64,000 nucleotides of DNA from Zestomonas insulae (GTDB lineage Bacteria > Pseudomonadota > Gammaproteobacteria > Pseudomonadales > Pseudomonadaceae), in contig NZ_JAFEUP010000003.1 of assembly GCF_016901015.1 (NCBI RefSeq), positions 186,001 through 250,000 of the forward strand, read 5' to 3'. Below are positions 55,526 through 64,000 of this stretch, one piece after another. The notes under the pieces are model-generated. The model did no database searches. It was given only the letters and a program-made list of their open reading frames with translations, and was not told the DNA's origin. Within the stretch, counting starts at the first letter, position 1, and each line of letters opens with the position of its first letter. A program made the translations under genes and the position numbers.

Positions 55526-56947
55526 ATGCGCATGCGCGCACAAGCGGTTGGGGTGGGTGTGCTGCTGATGGCCTTGGCGCTCGACGTGTTCGCCGCCTCG
55601 CAGGTCAAGAGCGTGCGCCTGTGGCGCGCACCGGACAACACCCGCCTGGTGTTCGACCTGTCCGGCCCGGTGCAGCACAGCCTGTTCACCCTCGCCGCGC
55701 CGAACCGCCTGGTCATCGACGTCAACGGCGCGCAACTGGCCACCCGCCTCGACCAGCTGTCGCTGAGCAATACCCCGATCACCGGCGTGCGTTCCGCCCA
55801 GCGCACCCCCAACGACCTGCGCGTGGTCATCGACCTGTCGGCGCCGGTCACCCCGAAGAGCTTCAGCCTGGCGCCCAACCAGCAGTACGGCGATCGCCTG
55901 GTCATCGACCTTTATGACCAGGGCGCCGACACTGCGCCGAGCCTGCCGCCGACCACCATCGCCGACAACCCGGCGGTGCCGGTGTCGCCCACCCAGCCGG
56001 CGCCGAAACTCACCCCGCCGCCACCGCCTGGCAGCAAGCGCGACATCGTGGTAGCCATCGACGCCGGCCACGGTGGCGAGGACCCCGGTGCGCTCGGCCC
56101 GAAAGGCCAGCACGAGAAGAACGTCACCCTGGCGATCGCCAAGGAGCTGCAGCGCCAGATCAGCCAGGAAAAAGGTTTCCGCGGCGAGCTGGTGCGCTCC
56201 GGCGACTACTTCATCCCGCTGCGCAAACGCACCGAGATTGCCCGCAAGAAGGGCGCCGACCTGTTCGTCTCGATTCACGCCGACGCCGCGCCGAGCCGCA
56301 GCGCCTTTGGCGCCTCGGTGTTCGCCCTGTCGGACCGCGGCGCGACGTCCGAGACCGCGCGCTGGCTGGCCGACAACGAAAACCGCTCCGACCTGATCGG
56401 CGGGGTGGGTAGCGTCAGCCTGGACGACAAGGACCGCATGCTCGCCGGCGTGCTGCTCGACCTGTCGATGACCGCGTCGCTGTCGTCCAGCCTCAACGTC
56501 GGGCAGAAGGTGCTGAGTAACGTCGGTCGCGTCACCCCGCTGCACAAGCGGCGCGTCGAGCAGGCCGGCTTCATGGTGCTGAAGTCGCCGGACATCCCGT
56601 CGATCCTGGTCGAGACCGGCTTCATCTCCAACCACAACGAATCGCAGAAGCTCGCCAGCGCCAGCCACCAGCAGGCCCTGGCGCGGGCGATTACCGGCGG
56701 GGTCAAGCAGTTCTTCCAGCAGAGCCCGCCGCCCGGTACCTACATCGCCTGGCTGCGTGACCAGGGCAAGATCGCCGCCGGGCCGCGCGAGCACATCGTC
56801 AGTTCCGGCGAGAGCCTGGCGCTGATCGCCCAGCGCTATCAGGTCGGCTTGACCGCCCTGCGCAGCGCCAACAGCCTGAAGAACGACACCGTTAAAGTCG
56901 GCCAGGTCCTGCAGATTCCCGCTACCGCCCTGGCGGCGCAGCCATGA
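55526..56947 (+). CDS. amiB: N-acetylmuramoyl-L-alanine amidase (AMIN-Amidase_3-LysM)
   Basis: This periplasmic amidase splits septal peptidoglycan during daughter-cell separation. The 473-aa protein has a signal peptide ([18 protein letters not shown]), an AMIN domain (about 25-130) for septal localisation and a Pro-rich linker. The Amidase_3 zinc domain (about 170-405) has [14 protein letters not shown] and [11 protein letters not shown]-terminal LysM repeat (about 425-470, [19 protein letters not shown]) follows. ATG 55526 follows GGGGAAG; an upstream GTG at 55514 is less likely. Its last 4 bp overlap mutL as ATGA. Confidence 0.95.
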   Translation: MRMRAQAVGVGVLLMALALDVFAASQVKSVRLWRAPDNTRLVFDLSGPVQHSLFTLAAPNRLVIDVNGAQLATRLDQLSLSNTPITGVRSAQRTPNDLRVVIDLSAPVTPKSFSLAPNQQYGDRLVIDLYDQGADTAPSLPPTTIADNPAVPVSPTQPAPKLTPPPPPGSKRDIVVAIDAGHGGEDPGALGPKGQHEKNVTLAIAKELQRQISQEKGFRGELVRSGDYFIPLRKRTEIARKKGADLFVSIHADAAPSRSAFGASVFALSDRGATSETARWLADNENRSDLIGGVGSVSLDDKDRMLAGVLLDLSMTASLSSSLNVGQKVLSNVGRVTPLHKRRVEQAGFMVLKSPDIPSILVETGFISNHNESQKLASASHQQALARAITGGVKQFFQQSPPPGTYIAWLRDQGKIAAGPREHIVSSGESLALIAQRYQVGLTALRSANSLKNDTVKVGQVLQIPATALAAQP

Positions 56948-58818
56948 GTGACGCCGCACGCATCCAGCTGCTCAGTCCGCGGCTGGCCAACCAGATTGCC
57001 GCCGGCGAAGTGGTCGAACGCCCGGCCTCGGTGATCAAGGAACTGCTGGAAAACAGCCTGGATTCCGGCGCCCGGCGCGTCGAGGTGGATGTCGAGCAGG
57101 GCGGCGTCAAGCTGCTGCGAGTGCGCGACGACGGCTCCGGCATCGCGGCCGACGACCTGCCGCTGGCCCTGGCGCGCCACGCGACCAGCAAGATTCGCGA
57201 CCTCGAAGACCTCGAGCGGGTCATGAGCATGGGCTTTCGTGGCGAGGCGCTGGCGTCGATCAGCTCGGTGTCGCGGCTGACCCTCACCTCGCGCACCGCC
57301 GATGCCGAACAGGCCTGGCAGGTCGAGACCGAGGGTCGCGACATGCAGCCGCGCGTGCAGCCGGCGGCGCACCCGGTGGGCACCTCGGTGGAAGTCCGCG
57401 ACCTGTTCTTCAACACCCCCGCGCGGCGCAAGTTCCTGCGTGCCGAGAAGACCGAGTTCGACCACCTGCAGGAGGTCATCCGCCGCCTGGCGCTGGCGCG
57501 CTTCGACGTCGCCTTCCATCTGCGCCACAACGGCAAGAACATCCTGGCCCTGCACGAAGCCACCGACGCCATCAGCCAGGCGCGCCGCGTCGCCTCGGTG
57601 TGCGGCTCGGCGTTCCTCGAGCAGGCGCTGCCGATCGAGATCGAGCGCAACGGCCTGCACCTGTGGGGCTGGGTCGGTCTGCCGACCTTCTCGCGCAGTC
57701 AGGCCGACCTGCAGTACTTCTACGTCAACGGCCGCATGGTCCGCGACAAGCTGGTCGCCCACGCGGTGCGCCAGGCCTACCGCGACGTGCTGTTCAACGG
57801 TCGCCACCCGACCTTCGTGCTGTTCCTGGAAATCGATCCGGCGCTGGTCGACGTCAACGTGCACCCGACCAAGCACGAGGTGCGTTTCCGCGACAGCCGC
57901 ATGGTCCACGACTTCCTGTATGGCACGCTGCACCGCGCGCTCGGCGAAGTGCGCCCGGAAGATCAGCTGGCCGCACCGGCGACCATGAGCGACATGGCGC
58001 GCCCGAGTGGCATGGCGGCTGGCGAGTTCGGCCCGCAGGGCGAGATCGGCCTCGCTGCCGCAGTGCTGGAGACGCCGCCGGGGGCGCCGACCTGGCGCGC
58101 GCCGATGGGTGGTTATCAGGCGCCGCGACCGAGTTCCGGGCTGCCGGCCAGCGAGTCGGCGGGCGCCTACCGCGAGTATTTCTCGCCGCTCGGCGAGGCG
58201 GCTCCAGCCGCGCTGCCGGAGGCGCAGGGCGACATCCCTCCACTCGGCTATGCGCTGGCGCAGCTCAAGGGCGTCTACGTGCTGGCGGAGAATCGCCTCG
58301 GCCTGGTGCTGGTCGACATGCATGCTGCGCACGAACGCATCATGTACGAGCGGCTCAAGGTGGCGATGGCCAGCGAGGGCTTGAGCGGTCAGCCGCTGCT
58401 GGTGCCGGAGTCGCTGGCGCTCAGCGAGCGCGAGGCCGATTGCGCCGAGGAGCACGCCGAGTGGTTCCGTCGGCTGGGCTTCGAACTGCAGCGGCTCGGC
58501 CCGGAGACCCTGGCGATCCGCCAGATTCCCGCGCTGCTCAAACAGGCCGAAGCCAATCGCCTGGTGCGGGACGTGCTCGCCGACCTGATGGAGTACGGCA
58601 CCAGCGACCGCATCCAGGCGCATCTCAACGAGCTGCTGGCAACCATGGCCTGCCATGGCGCGGTACGCGCCAATCGCCGCCTGACCCTGCCGGAGATGAA
58701 CGCCCTGCTGCGCGACATGGAACACACCGAACGTAGCGGGCAGTGCAACCACGGCCGGCCGACCTGGACCCAGCTGGCCATGGATGACCTGGACAAGCTG
58801 TTCCTGCGCGGCCGCTGA
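56944..58818 (+). CDS. mutL: DNA mismatch repair protein MutL
   Basis: MutL links mismatch detection to strand removal. The 624-aa protein has the GHKL ATPase motifs [29 protein letters not shown] and [12 protein letters not shown]. The linker is Pro/Ala-rich (about 340-420). The C-terminal dimer domain has [12 protein letters not shown], matching the D-x-H-A-x2-E-x4-E endonuclease motif of nicking MutL proteins. QPLLVPE may be a clamp-binding segment. Start and end look intact. This organism is therefore predicted to use MutL nicking. Confidence 0.97.
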   Translation: MSDAARIQLLSPRLANQIAAGEVVERPASVIKELLENSLDSGARRVEVDVEQGGVKLLRVRDDGSGIAADDLPLALARHATSKIRDLEDLERVMSMGFRGEALASISSVSRLTLTSRTADAEQAWQVETEGRDMQPRVQPAAHPVGTSVEVRDLFFNTPARRKFLRAEKTEFDHLQEVIRRLALARFDVAFHLRHNGKNILALHEATDAISQARRVASVCGSAFLEQALPIEIERNGLHLWGWVGLPTFSRSQADLQYFYVNGRMVRDKLVAHAVRQAYRDVLFNGRHPTFVLFLEIDPALVDVNVHPTKHEVRFRDSRMVHDFLYGTLHRALGEVRPEDQLAAPATMSDMARPSGMAAGEFGPQGEIGLAAAVLETPPGAPTWRAPMGGYQAPRPSSGLPASESAGAYREYFSPLGEAAPAALPEAQGDIPPLGYALAQLKGVYVLAENRLGLVLVDMHAAHERIMYERLKVAMASEGLSGQPLLVPESLALSEREADCAEEHAEWFRRLGFELQRLGPETLAIRQIPALLKQAEANRLVRDVLADLMEYGTSDRIQAHLNELLATMACHGAVRANRRLTLPEMNALLRDMEHTERSGQCNHGRPTWTQLAMDDLDKLFLRGR

Positions 58819-58877
58819 GGCTTGATGCCGGTCGCGTGAAGCCCGAAGCTATGCCCTTGCAGTCCAGAGTCCCGCCG

Positions 58878-59828
58878 ATGTCCTCCTTGCCCCCCGCCAT
58901 CTTCCTGATGGGCCCCACCGCCGCCGGCAAGACCGACCTGGCCATCGAGCTGGCGAAAACCCTGTCGTGCGAGCTGATCAGCGTCGATTCGGCGCTGATC
59001 TATCGCGGCATGGATATCGGTACGGCGAAGCCCTCGGCCGAGCTGCTGGAGGCTTTTCCGCATCGGCTGATCGATATCCGTGAGCCGGAGGACAGCTACT
59101 CCGCCGCCGAATTTCGCAGCGACGCGCTGGCGGCGATGGCGGAGATCACCGCGCGCGGGCGAGTTCCGCTGCTGGTGGGCGGCACTATGTTGTATTACAA
59201 GGCATTGCTCGAAGGTCTGGCGGACATGCCTGCGGCCGATCCGAAGGTGCGCGCCGAACTCGAGGCCTGGGCCGCGGCGGAAGGCCTCGAAGCCTTGCAC
59301 CGCGAGCTGCAGCGGGCCGATCCGGAGTCGGCCGCGCGCATCCATCCGAACGACCCGCAGCGCCTGGTGCGGGCGCTGGAGGTCTATCGCGTCAGTGGCC
59401 GCTCGATGACCGCCCACCGCCAGCAGCAAGGCGCGTCGACCGCCGAGCAATTGCCCTATACTGTCGCTCAACTGGCGATCGCGCCGGCGCAACGCCATGT
59501 TCTGCATGCGCGTATCGCGGAAAGATTTCAGTTGATGGTGGAACAGGGCTTCGTCGAAGAGGTCGAAGCTCTGCGTCGCCGTGCAGGTCTGCATGCGGGG
59601 CTGCCGTCGATGCGCGCAGTGGGCTATCGCCAGGTGTGGGATTACCTGGATGGCACGCTGGATCGGGCCGAGATGGTCGAGCGTGGCATCATCGCCACCC
59701 GGCAACTCGCCAAGCGGCAATTCACCTGGTTACGCGGCTGGCCTGAATTACACTGGTTGGACAGCCTGGCGAGCGACAATCTGCCGCGCGCCTTGAAATA
59801 CCTGAACTCGGTCTCCATATTGAACTGA
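58878..59828 (+). CDS. miaA: tRNA dimethylallyltransferase
   Basis: MiaA adds the isopentenyl group to A37 of tRNAs reading UNN codons. The 316-aa protein starts [22 protein letters not shown] with the P-loop. It continues with [48 protein letters not shown] and [13 protein letters not shown], all MiaA-specific. ATG 58878 gives the family N-terminus; ATG 58851 and GTG 58836 would only add unconserved residues. The gene lies 59 bp after mutL. The gap to hfq is 93 bp. Confidence 0.96.
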   Translation: MSSLPPAIFLMGPTAAGKTDLAIELAKTLSCELISVDSALIYRGMDIGTAKPSAELLEAFPHRLIDIREPEDSYSAAEFRSDALAAMAEITARGRVPLLVGGTMLYYKALLEGLADMPAADPKVRAELEAWAAAEGLEALHRELQRADPESAARIHPNDPQRLVRALEVYRVSGRSMTAHRQQQGASTAEQLPYTVAQLAIAPAQRHVLHARIAERFQLMVEQGFVEEVEALRRRAGLHAGLPSMRAVGYRQVWDYLDGTLDRAEMVERGIIATRQLAKRQFTWLRGWPELHWLDSLASDNLPRALKYLNSVSILN

Positions 59829-59885
59829 GACTTCATCTGCGGCCGTCTATCCTTGGGGGTAGGGCGGCTGGAACCTTATTTCTGA

Positions 59886-60182
<297 letters not shown>

Positions 60183-60195
60183 TTGGGGATTCGTC

Positions 60196-61497
60196 TTGTT
60201 CTTTGAGCGTCACCAAGGGGGAGAGCGGGCCATCCTCGTGCATCTGGAGGGCCAAAATCCCGAGGTGCGCGAAGACCCGCAGGAATTTCAGGAGCTGGTG
60301 ATTTCAGCCGGCGCGGAAACGGTGACTCTGGTCGTCGTGCCGCGCCATCGGCCGAGCGCCAAGTTCCTGATCGGCAGCGGCAAGGTCGACGAGCTGCACG
60401 CGCTGGTCAAGGCCGAACAGGCCGATCTGGTCATCTTCAATCATGTCCTCACGCCGAGCCAGGAACGCAACCTGGAGCGCGCGTTTGAGTGCCGGGTGAT
60501 CGACCGTACCGGTCTGATTTTGGACATCTTCGCCCAGCGCGCGCGCACCCATGAAGGCAAGCTACAGGTTGAGCTGGCTCAGCTGGATCACATGAGCACG
60601 CGCCTGGTGCGCGGCTGGACCCACTTGGAGCGGCAGAAGGGCGGTATCGGTCTGCGCGGTCCGGGTGAAACCCAGCTGGAAACCGACCGCCGCCTGCTAC
60701 GTGTGCGTATCCGGCAGATCAAGCAGAAGCTCGAGAAGGTGCGCAGCCAGCGTGAGCAGGCGCGGCGCGGTCGCAAGCGTGCCGACATCCCTTCGGTTTC
60801 CCTGGTCGGTTACACCAACGCCGGCAAATCGACGCTGTTCAACGCGCTGACTTCCTCCGAGGTGTATGCCGCCGACCAGCTGTTCGCGACCCTCGATCCG
60901 ACCCTGCGCCGCCTCGAACTCGACGACCTCGGGCCGATCGTGCTGGCAGATACCGTGGGCTTCATCCGCCACCTGCCGCACAAGTTGGTCGAGGCGTTTC
61001 GCGCCACGCTGGAGGAATCCAGCAACGCCGACCTGCTGCTGCATGTGATCGATGCCCATGAGTCGGAGCGCGATCAGCAGATCGAGCAGGTGCTCGCGGT
61101 GCTCAGCGAGATCGGTGCCAGCGAGCAGCCGATTCTCGAGGTGTACAACAAGATCGACCTGCTGGAAGGCGTGGATCCGCAGATTCAGCGCGACGCCGAC
61201 GGCCAGCCGCAGCGCGTCTGGCTCTCTGCGCGTGACAGCAAGGGCCTGGAGCTACTGCATCAGGCAATTGCCGAGCTGCTCGGCGATGACATCTTCAGCG
61301 GTACTCTATGCTTGCCCCAGCGCCTGGGACGTTTGCGTGCGCAGTTCTTCGCTTTGGGCGTGGTGCGGGAAGAGGGCCACGACGAAGCCGGCGCCAGTCT
61401 GCTGACGGTGCGTCTGCCGCGGGTCGAGCTCAATCGTCTGGTCAGTCGGGAAGGCTGGCAGCCCGCCGAATTCCTCGAGCAACACACTTTGCAATAA
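60196..61497 (+). CDS. hflX: ribosome-associated GTPase HflX
   Basis: HflX rescues or splits stalled ribosomes under stress. The 433-aa protein has an N-terminal HflX domain with RHRPSAKFLIGSGKVDEL and FNHVLTPSQERNLE. A GTPase domain then has G1 VGYTNAGKSTLFNAL, G3 DTVGFIRHLPH and G4 YNKIDLLEG. The helical linker (RQIKQKLEKVRSQREQAR) joins them. The start is TTG with GGGGA upstream, as ATG choices are too far downstream. It lies between hfq and hflK, the usual order. No strong terminator separates it from hflK. Confidence 0.97.
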   Translation: MFFERHQGGERAILVHLEGQNPEVREDPQEFQELVISAGAETVTLVVVPRHRPSAKFLIGSGKVDELHALVKAEQADLVIFNHVLTPSQERNLERAFECRVIDRTGLILDIFAQRARTHEGKLQVELAQLDHMSTRLVRGWTHLERQKGGIGLRGPGETQLETDRRLLRVRIRQIKQKLEKVRSQREQARRGRKRADIPSVSLVGYTNAGKSTLFNALTSSEVYAADQLFATLDPTLRRLELDDLGPIVLADTVGFIRHLPHKLVEAFRATLEESSNADLLLHVIDAHESERDQQIEQVLAVLSEIGASEQPILEVYNKIDLLEGVDPQIQRDADGQPQRVWLSARDSKGLELLHQAIAELLGDDIFSGTLCLPQRLGRLRAQFFALGVVREEGHDEAGASLLTVRLPRVELNRLVSREGWQPAEFLEQHTLQ

Positions 61498-61595
61498 AGC
61501 CTGCCGCCACGCTTTTGCGGCGGACGGCGGGCATTCTGTAGCATTGGCGGGCGCGTCGCCTGGCGCGTCTTTGCTTGATCTGGATGGAGAGCGCT

Positions 61596-62756
61596 ATGGC
61601 TTGGAATGAGCCGGGGGGCAACTCGAACAATCAGGATCCCTGGGGTGGTCGCCGCGGTGGCGGTGATCGCAAAGGGCCGCCGGATTTGGATGAGGCCTTC
61701 CGCAAGCTGCAGGACAGCCTGAACGGTTTGTTCGGTGGCAAGAAACGGGGCGGTGGCGAAGAGCCGCGTTCCGGGGGCGGTTACAGCATGCTGGCCATCG
61801 GCCTGGCAGTGCTTGCCGCGATCTGGCTGTACAGCGCCATCTACGTGGTCGACGAACAGGAGCAGGCGGTAGTGCTGCGCTTTGGCGAGTACCACAAGAC
61901 TGTCGGCCCGGGCCTGAACTTCTACTTCCCACCGATCGACAAGAAGTACCAGGAAAACGTCACGCGCGAGCGGGCGTACAGCAAGCAGGGGCAGATGCTC
62001 ACCGAGGATGAGAACATCATCGAAGTGCCGCTGACCGTGCAGTACAAGATCAGCAACCTCAAGGACTTCGTGCTCAACGTCGACCAGCCGGAGCTGAGCC
62101 TGCAGCAGTCCACCGACAGCGCGGTACGCCACGTGGTCGGCTCAACGGCGATGGATCAGGTGCTGACCCAAGGGCGTGAGCTGATGGCCAGCGAGGTCAA
62201 GGAGCGCCTGCAAAGCTTCATGGACACCTACCGCACCGGGATCACCGTCACCCAGGTCAACCTGCAGAGCGCGGCGGCGCCGCGTGAAGTGCAGGAAGCC
62301 TTCGACGACGTGATTCGTGCCCGCGAAGACGAGCAGCGCGAGAAGAACCTGGCGGAAAGCTATGCCAATGGCGTGGTGCCGGAAGCGCGCGGTCAGGCCC
62401 AGCGCCTGCTCGAGGACGCCAGCGGCTATCGCGATGAAGTGATTTCGCGGGCGACCGGTGAAGCCAATCGCTTCGGCAAGCTGGTCGCCGAGTACCGTAA
62501 ATCACCGGAAGTTACCCGCGAGCGTCTGTACCTGGACACCATGCAGGAAATGATGAGCAACACCAGCAAGGTGCTGGTCTCCGGTGACAAGGGGCAGAAC
62601 AACCTGCTGTACCTGCCGCTGGACAAGATGATCGACAGCCGCGGTGGCGCGGGTAGTGCTGTACCGGGCGCAGCGGCGGGTGCCGCGAGCGATCTGGGTG
62701 CGCGGGTCAACTCCGATCTGCAGCAGCGTGATCTGCGGACAAGGGAGAGTCGCTGA
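61596..62756 (+). CDS. hflK: HflK, regulator of FtsH protease
   Basis: HflK and HflC form a membrane-cage complex around FtsH. The 386-aa protein has a Gly-rich cytoplasmic N-terminus (AWNEPGGNSNNQDPWGG), one membrane helix (SMLAIGLAVLAAIWLYSAIYVV) and a large periplasmic SPFH/band-7 domain. That domain shows EQEQAVVLRFGEYHKTVGPGLNF and an AREDEQREKNLAESYANGVVP coiled coil. ATG 61596 has GGAGA five bases upstream. Its stop and the hflC start share one base. Confidence 0.97.
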   Translation: MAWNEPGGNSNNQDPWGGRRGGGDRKGPPDLDEAFRKLQDSLNGLFGGKKRGGGEEPRSGGGYSMLAIGLAVLAAIWLYSAIYVVDEQEQAVVLRFGEYHKTVGPGLNFYFPPIDKKYQENVTRERAYSKQGQMLTEDENIIEVPLTVQYKISNLKDFVLNVDQPELSLQQSTDSAVRHVVGSTAMDQVLTQGRELMASEVKERLQSFMDTYRTGITVTQVNLQSAAAPREVQEAFDDVIRAREDEQREKNLAESYANGVVPEARGQAQRLLEDASGYRDEVISRATGEANRFGKLVAEYRKSPEVTRERLYLDTMQEMMSNTSKVLVSGDKGQNNLLYLPLDKMIDSRGGAGSAVPGAAAGAASDLGARVNSDLQQRDLRTRESR

Positions 62757-63622
62757 TGGGCAATAAATCTCTGATCGCCCTGATCGTCGGCGTGGTCGTC
62801 GCACTGGTCGCCTGGAACAGCTTCTACATCGTCTCGCAAACCGAGCGCGCGGTGCTGCTGCGCTTCGGGCGTGTGGTTGAGCCCGACGTGAAGCCGGGCC
62901 TGCACGTCAAGGTGCCGTACATCAACCAGGTACGTAAATTCGATGCCCGCTTGATGACTCTGGACGCCTCCACTTCGCGCTTCCTCACTCTGGAGAAGAA
63001 GGCGCTGATGGTTGATGCCTTCGCCAAGTGGCGGGTGCTGGACGCCGAGCGTTATTACACCGCGACCTCGGGCATCAAACAGATCGCCGACGAGCGTCTG
63101 TCCCGTCGCCTGGAGGCGTCGCTGCGTGACCAGTTCGGCAAGCGCACCCTGCACGAGTCGGTGTCCGGCGAGCGTGATGCGCTGATGGGGCAGGTCACTG
63201 CCTCGCTGAACAAGGCGGCGCAGCGCGAACTGGGCATCGAGGTGATCGACGTACGCGTCAAGGCCATCGACCTGCCGAAGGAGGTCAACCGCAGCGTGTT
63301 CGACCGCATGGGCTCCGAGCGTGAGCGTGAAGCGCGCGAGCACCGCGCCAAGGGCAAGGAGCTGGCGGAGGGGATTCGCGCCGACGCTGACCGGCAGAAG
63401 CGGGTGATCCTTGCCGAGGCTTACCGTGAAGCGGAGGAGACCCGCGGTGACGGCGATGCCAAGGCGGCGGAAATCTACTCCAAGGCGTATGCCGAGGATG
63501 CTGAGTTCTACGCCTTCTATCGCAGTCTGAAGGCTTATCGCGAGAGCTTCGCCGACAAGCGCGACGTGCTGGTGCTGGACCCGAAAAGCGACTTCTTCCG
63601 CTACCTGGAAAAGTCCAAGTAA
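62756..63622 (+). CDS. hflC: HflC, regulator of FtsH protease
   Basis: The 288-aa partner of HflK has an N-terminal signal anchor (SLIALIVGVVVALVAWNSFYIV) and an SPFH domain (QTERAVLLRFGRVVEPDVKPGLH). A long coiled coil with RMGSEREREAREHRAKGKELAEG and the late DFFRYLEK tail follow. It is translated from ATG 62756, overlapping the hflK TGA. It is the last gene before a strong terminator at 63692-63715. Confidence 0.97.
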   Translation: MGNKSLIALIVGVVVALVAWNSFYIVSQTERAVLLRFGRVVEPDVKPGLHVKVPYINQVRKFDARLMTLDASTSRFLTLEKKALMVDAFAKWRVLDAERYYTATSGIKQIADERLSRRLEASLRDQFGKRTLHESVSGERDALMGQVTASLNKAAQRELGIEVIDVRVKAIDLPKEVNRSVFDRMGSEREREAREHRAKGKELAEGIRADADRQKRVILAEAYREAEETRGDGDAKAAEIYSKAYAEDAEFYAFYRSLKAYRESFADKRDVLVLDPKSDFFRYLEKSK

Positions 63623-63630
63623 CCGCGGTG

Positions 63631-63659
63631 CCCCGGCGGACGCCTGTCGTCCACCGGGG
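63631..63659 (+). other. long GC-rich hairpin after hflC
   Basis: CCCCGG (63631-63636) and GGACG (63638-63642) pair with CGTCC (63648-63652) and CCGGGG (63654-63659) around a CCTGT loop, with one C/A mismatch. It lies 8 bp past the hflC stop and 33 bp before the intrinsic terminator; it may stabilise the transcript end. Confidence 0.55.
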
Positions 63660-63677
63660 TGACCGGGCGGGGAAACG

Positions 63678-63686
63678 TGTTATCAT
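63678..63686 (+). promoter_or_regulatory. candidate extended -10 before the DUF2065 gene
   Basis: TG, one base, then TATCAT (63681-63686) resembles an extended -10. Transcription would begin near 63693, at the left arm of the following terminator hairpin. No matching -35 was seen. Confidence 0.3.
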
Positions 63687-63691
63687 GGGCC

Positions 63692-63715
63692 AGCCGGGAA
63701 AATCCCGGCTTTTTT
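63692..63715 (+). terminator. intrinsic terminator after hflC
   Basis: AGCCGGGA (63692-63699) pairs with TCCCGGCT (63703-63710) around an AAA loop, followed by T6. It should end the hfq-hflX-hflK-hflC transcript 93 bp after hflC. Confidence 0.9.
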
Positions 63716-63730
63716 GCGTCTGTGGGAATC

Positions 63731-63916
63731 ATGTGGCAGGAATTCGGCATAGCGCTGTGTCTGATGTTGGTGCTGGAAGGCATCCTGCCCTTTCTCTTCC
63801 CGCGACGCTGGCGCGAGACGATTGCCCAGGTGGCTCGGCTGCCGGATCGTCATCTGCGCCTCATCGGGTTAGCCAGCATGCTGCTGGGTACCGCCCTCCT
63901 ATATCTGCTTCACTGA
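63731..63916 (+). CDS. DUF2065 small membrane protein (YjeT-like)
   Basis: The 61-aa protein has two membrane helices (EFGIALCLMLVLEGILPFLFP and LRLIGLASMLLGTALLYLL) with a conserved short basic loop (RRWRETIAQVARLPD) between them. This is the DUF2065/YjeT plan, and such genes typically lie between hflC and purA or hisZ. ATG 63731 is the best start; an upstream GTG/ATG at 63659 would run through the terminator. Its function is not known. Confidence 0.85.
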   Translation: MWQEFGIALCLMLVLEGILPFLFPRRWRETIAQVARLPDRHLRLIGLASMLLGTALLYLLH

Positions 63917-63951
63917 AGGCTTGCCGCCCAGATCAAAAGGGGAATGGCGAA

Positions 63952-64000
63952 ATGGCAACGGTAGACCGCTGGCTGCTGCCAGATGGCATCGAGGAAGTAC
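63952..64000 (+). CDS. hisZ: ATP phosphoribosyltransferase regulatory subunit (5' end only)
   Basis: Only 16 codons are in the window, reading MATVDRWLLPDGIEEV. This matches the start of Pseudomonas HisZ, the histidyl-tRNA synthetase-like partner of short-form HisG in the first step of histidine synthesis. AAAAGGGG lies about ten bases upstream of the ATG. The position after the DUF2065 gene fits the PAO1 order. The rest is beyond the right edge. Confidence 0.8.
   Translation, partial: MATVDRWLLPDGIEEV

Overview
This 64 kb window is chromosomal DNA of a high-GC gammaproteobacterium, almost certainly a Pseudomonas. From memory, the gene order follows the P. aeruginosa PAO1 block running from about PA5006 (LPS core kinase) to PA4939 (hisZ). 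The proteins have Pseudomonas-typical lengths and architectures (FimX, FimW, RhdA, MotAB, SerB with ACT domains, EmrE). The species cannot be named from the sequence alone. No tRNA, rRNA, prophage or CRISPR was seen.

Region 1 (1-14.7 kb) is a lipopolysaccharide core and export locus. It begins with a left-truncated tandem-domain core kinase and a WapO-type carbamoyltransferase. A visibly less GC-biased segment follows (about 2.85-6.7 kb): a sulfotransferase, an O-antigen ligase-like membrane protein, a GT4 glycosyltransferase and a polysaccharide pyruvyl transferase. It ends in a stand-alone APS kinase (cysC). A donor-making kinase next to a sulfotransferase suggests that this strain sulfates its LPS or a related glycan; this is the most interesting inference here. 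Then come an InaA-type kinase, msbA and hldE. A complete 1232-bp IS3-family element with 3-bp target duplications and a frameshifted transposase follows, then an OafA-type O-acyltransferase.

Region 2 (14.7-28.2 kb) holds two adjacent acyl-CoA dehydrogenases, one lacking the usual catalytic glutamate. It also has a minus-strand set (EmrE, FAD oxidoreductase, aldo/keto reductase, Nudix-like protein), waaA, and a tolC-type outer-membrane channel. A TPP riboswitch precedes thiC, whose Shine-Dalgarno can be folded into a hairpin, and the HMP transporter cytX lies downstream. A DUF3298 lipoprotein closes the region.

Region 3 (28.4-37.7 kb) is a run of plus-strand housekeeping genes: nudF, DUF1249, cpdA, yqiA, parE, two uncharacterised genes coupled between parE and parC, parC, and a PqiC-like lipoprotein.

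Region 4 (37.7-50.7 kb) is rich in cell-surface and motility signalling: a DUF457 membrane protein, an Smp/YtjB protein with a large C-terminal extension, divergent serB, fimX and fimW (c-di-GMP control of type IV pili), psd, rhdA, an HDOD protein and the motAB stator genes.

Region 5 (50.7-64 kb) has rsgA, orn and queG, then the classic nnrD-tsaE-amiB-mutL-miaA-hfq-hflX-hflK-hflC run. It ends with a small DUF2065 membrane protein and the first codons of hisZ.
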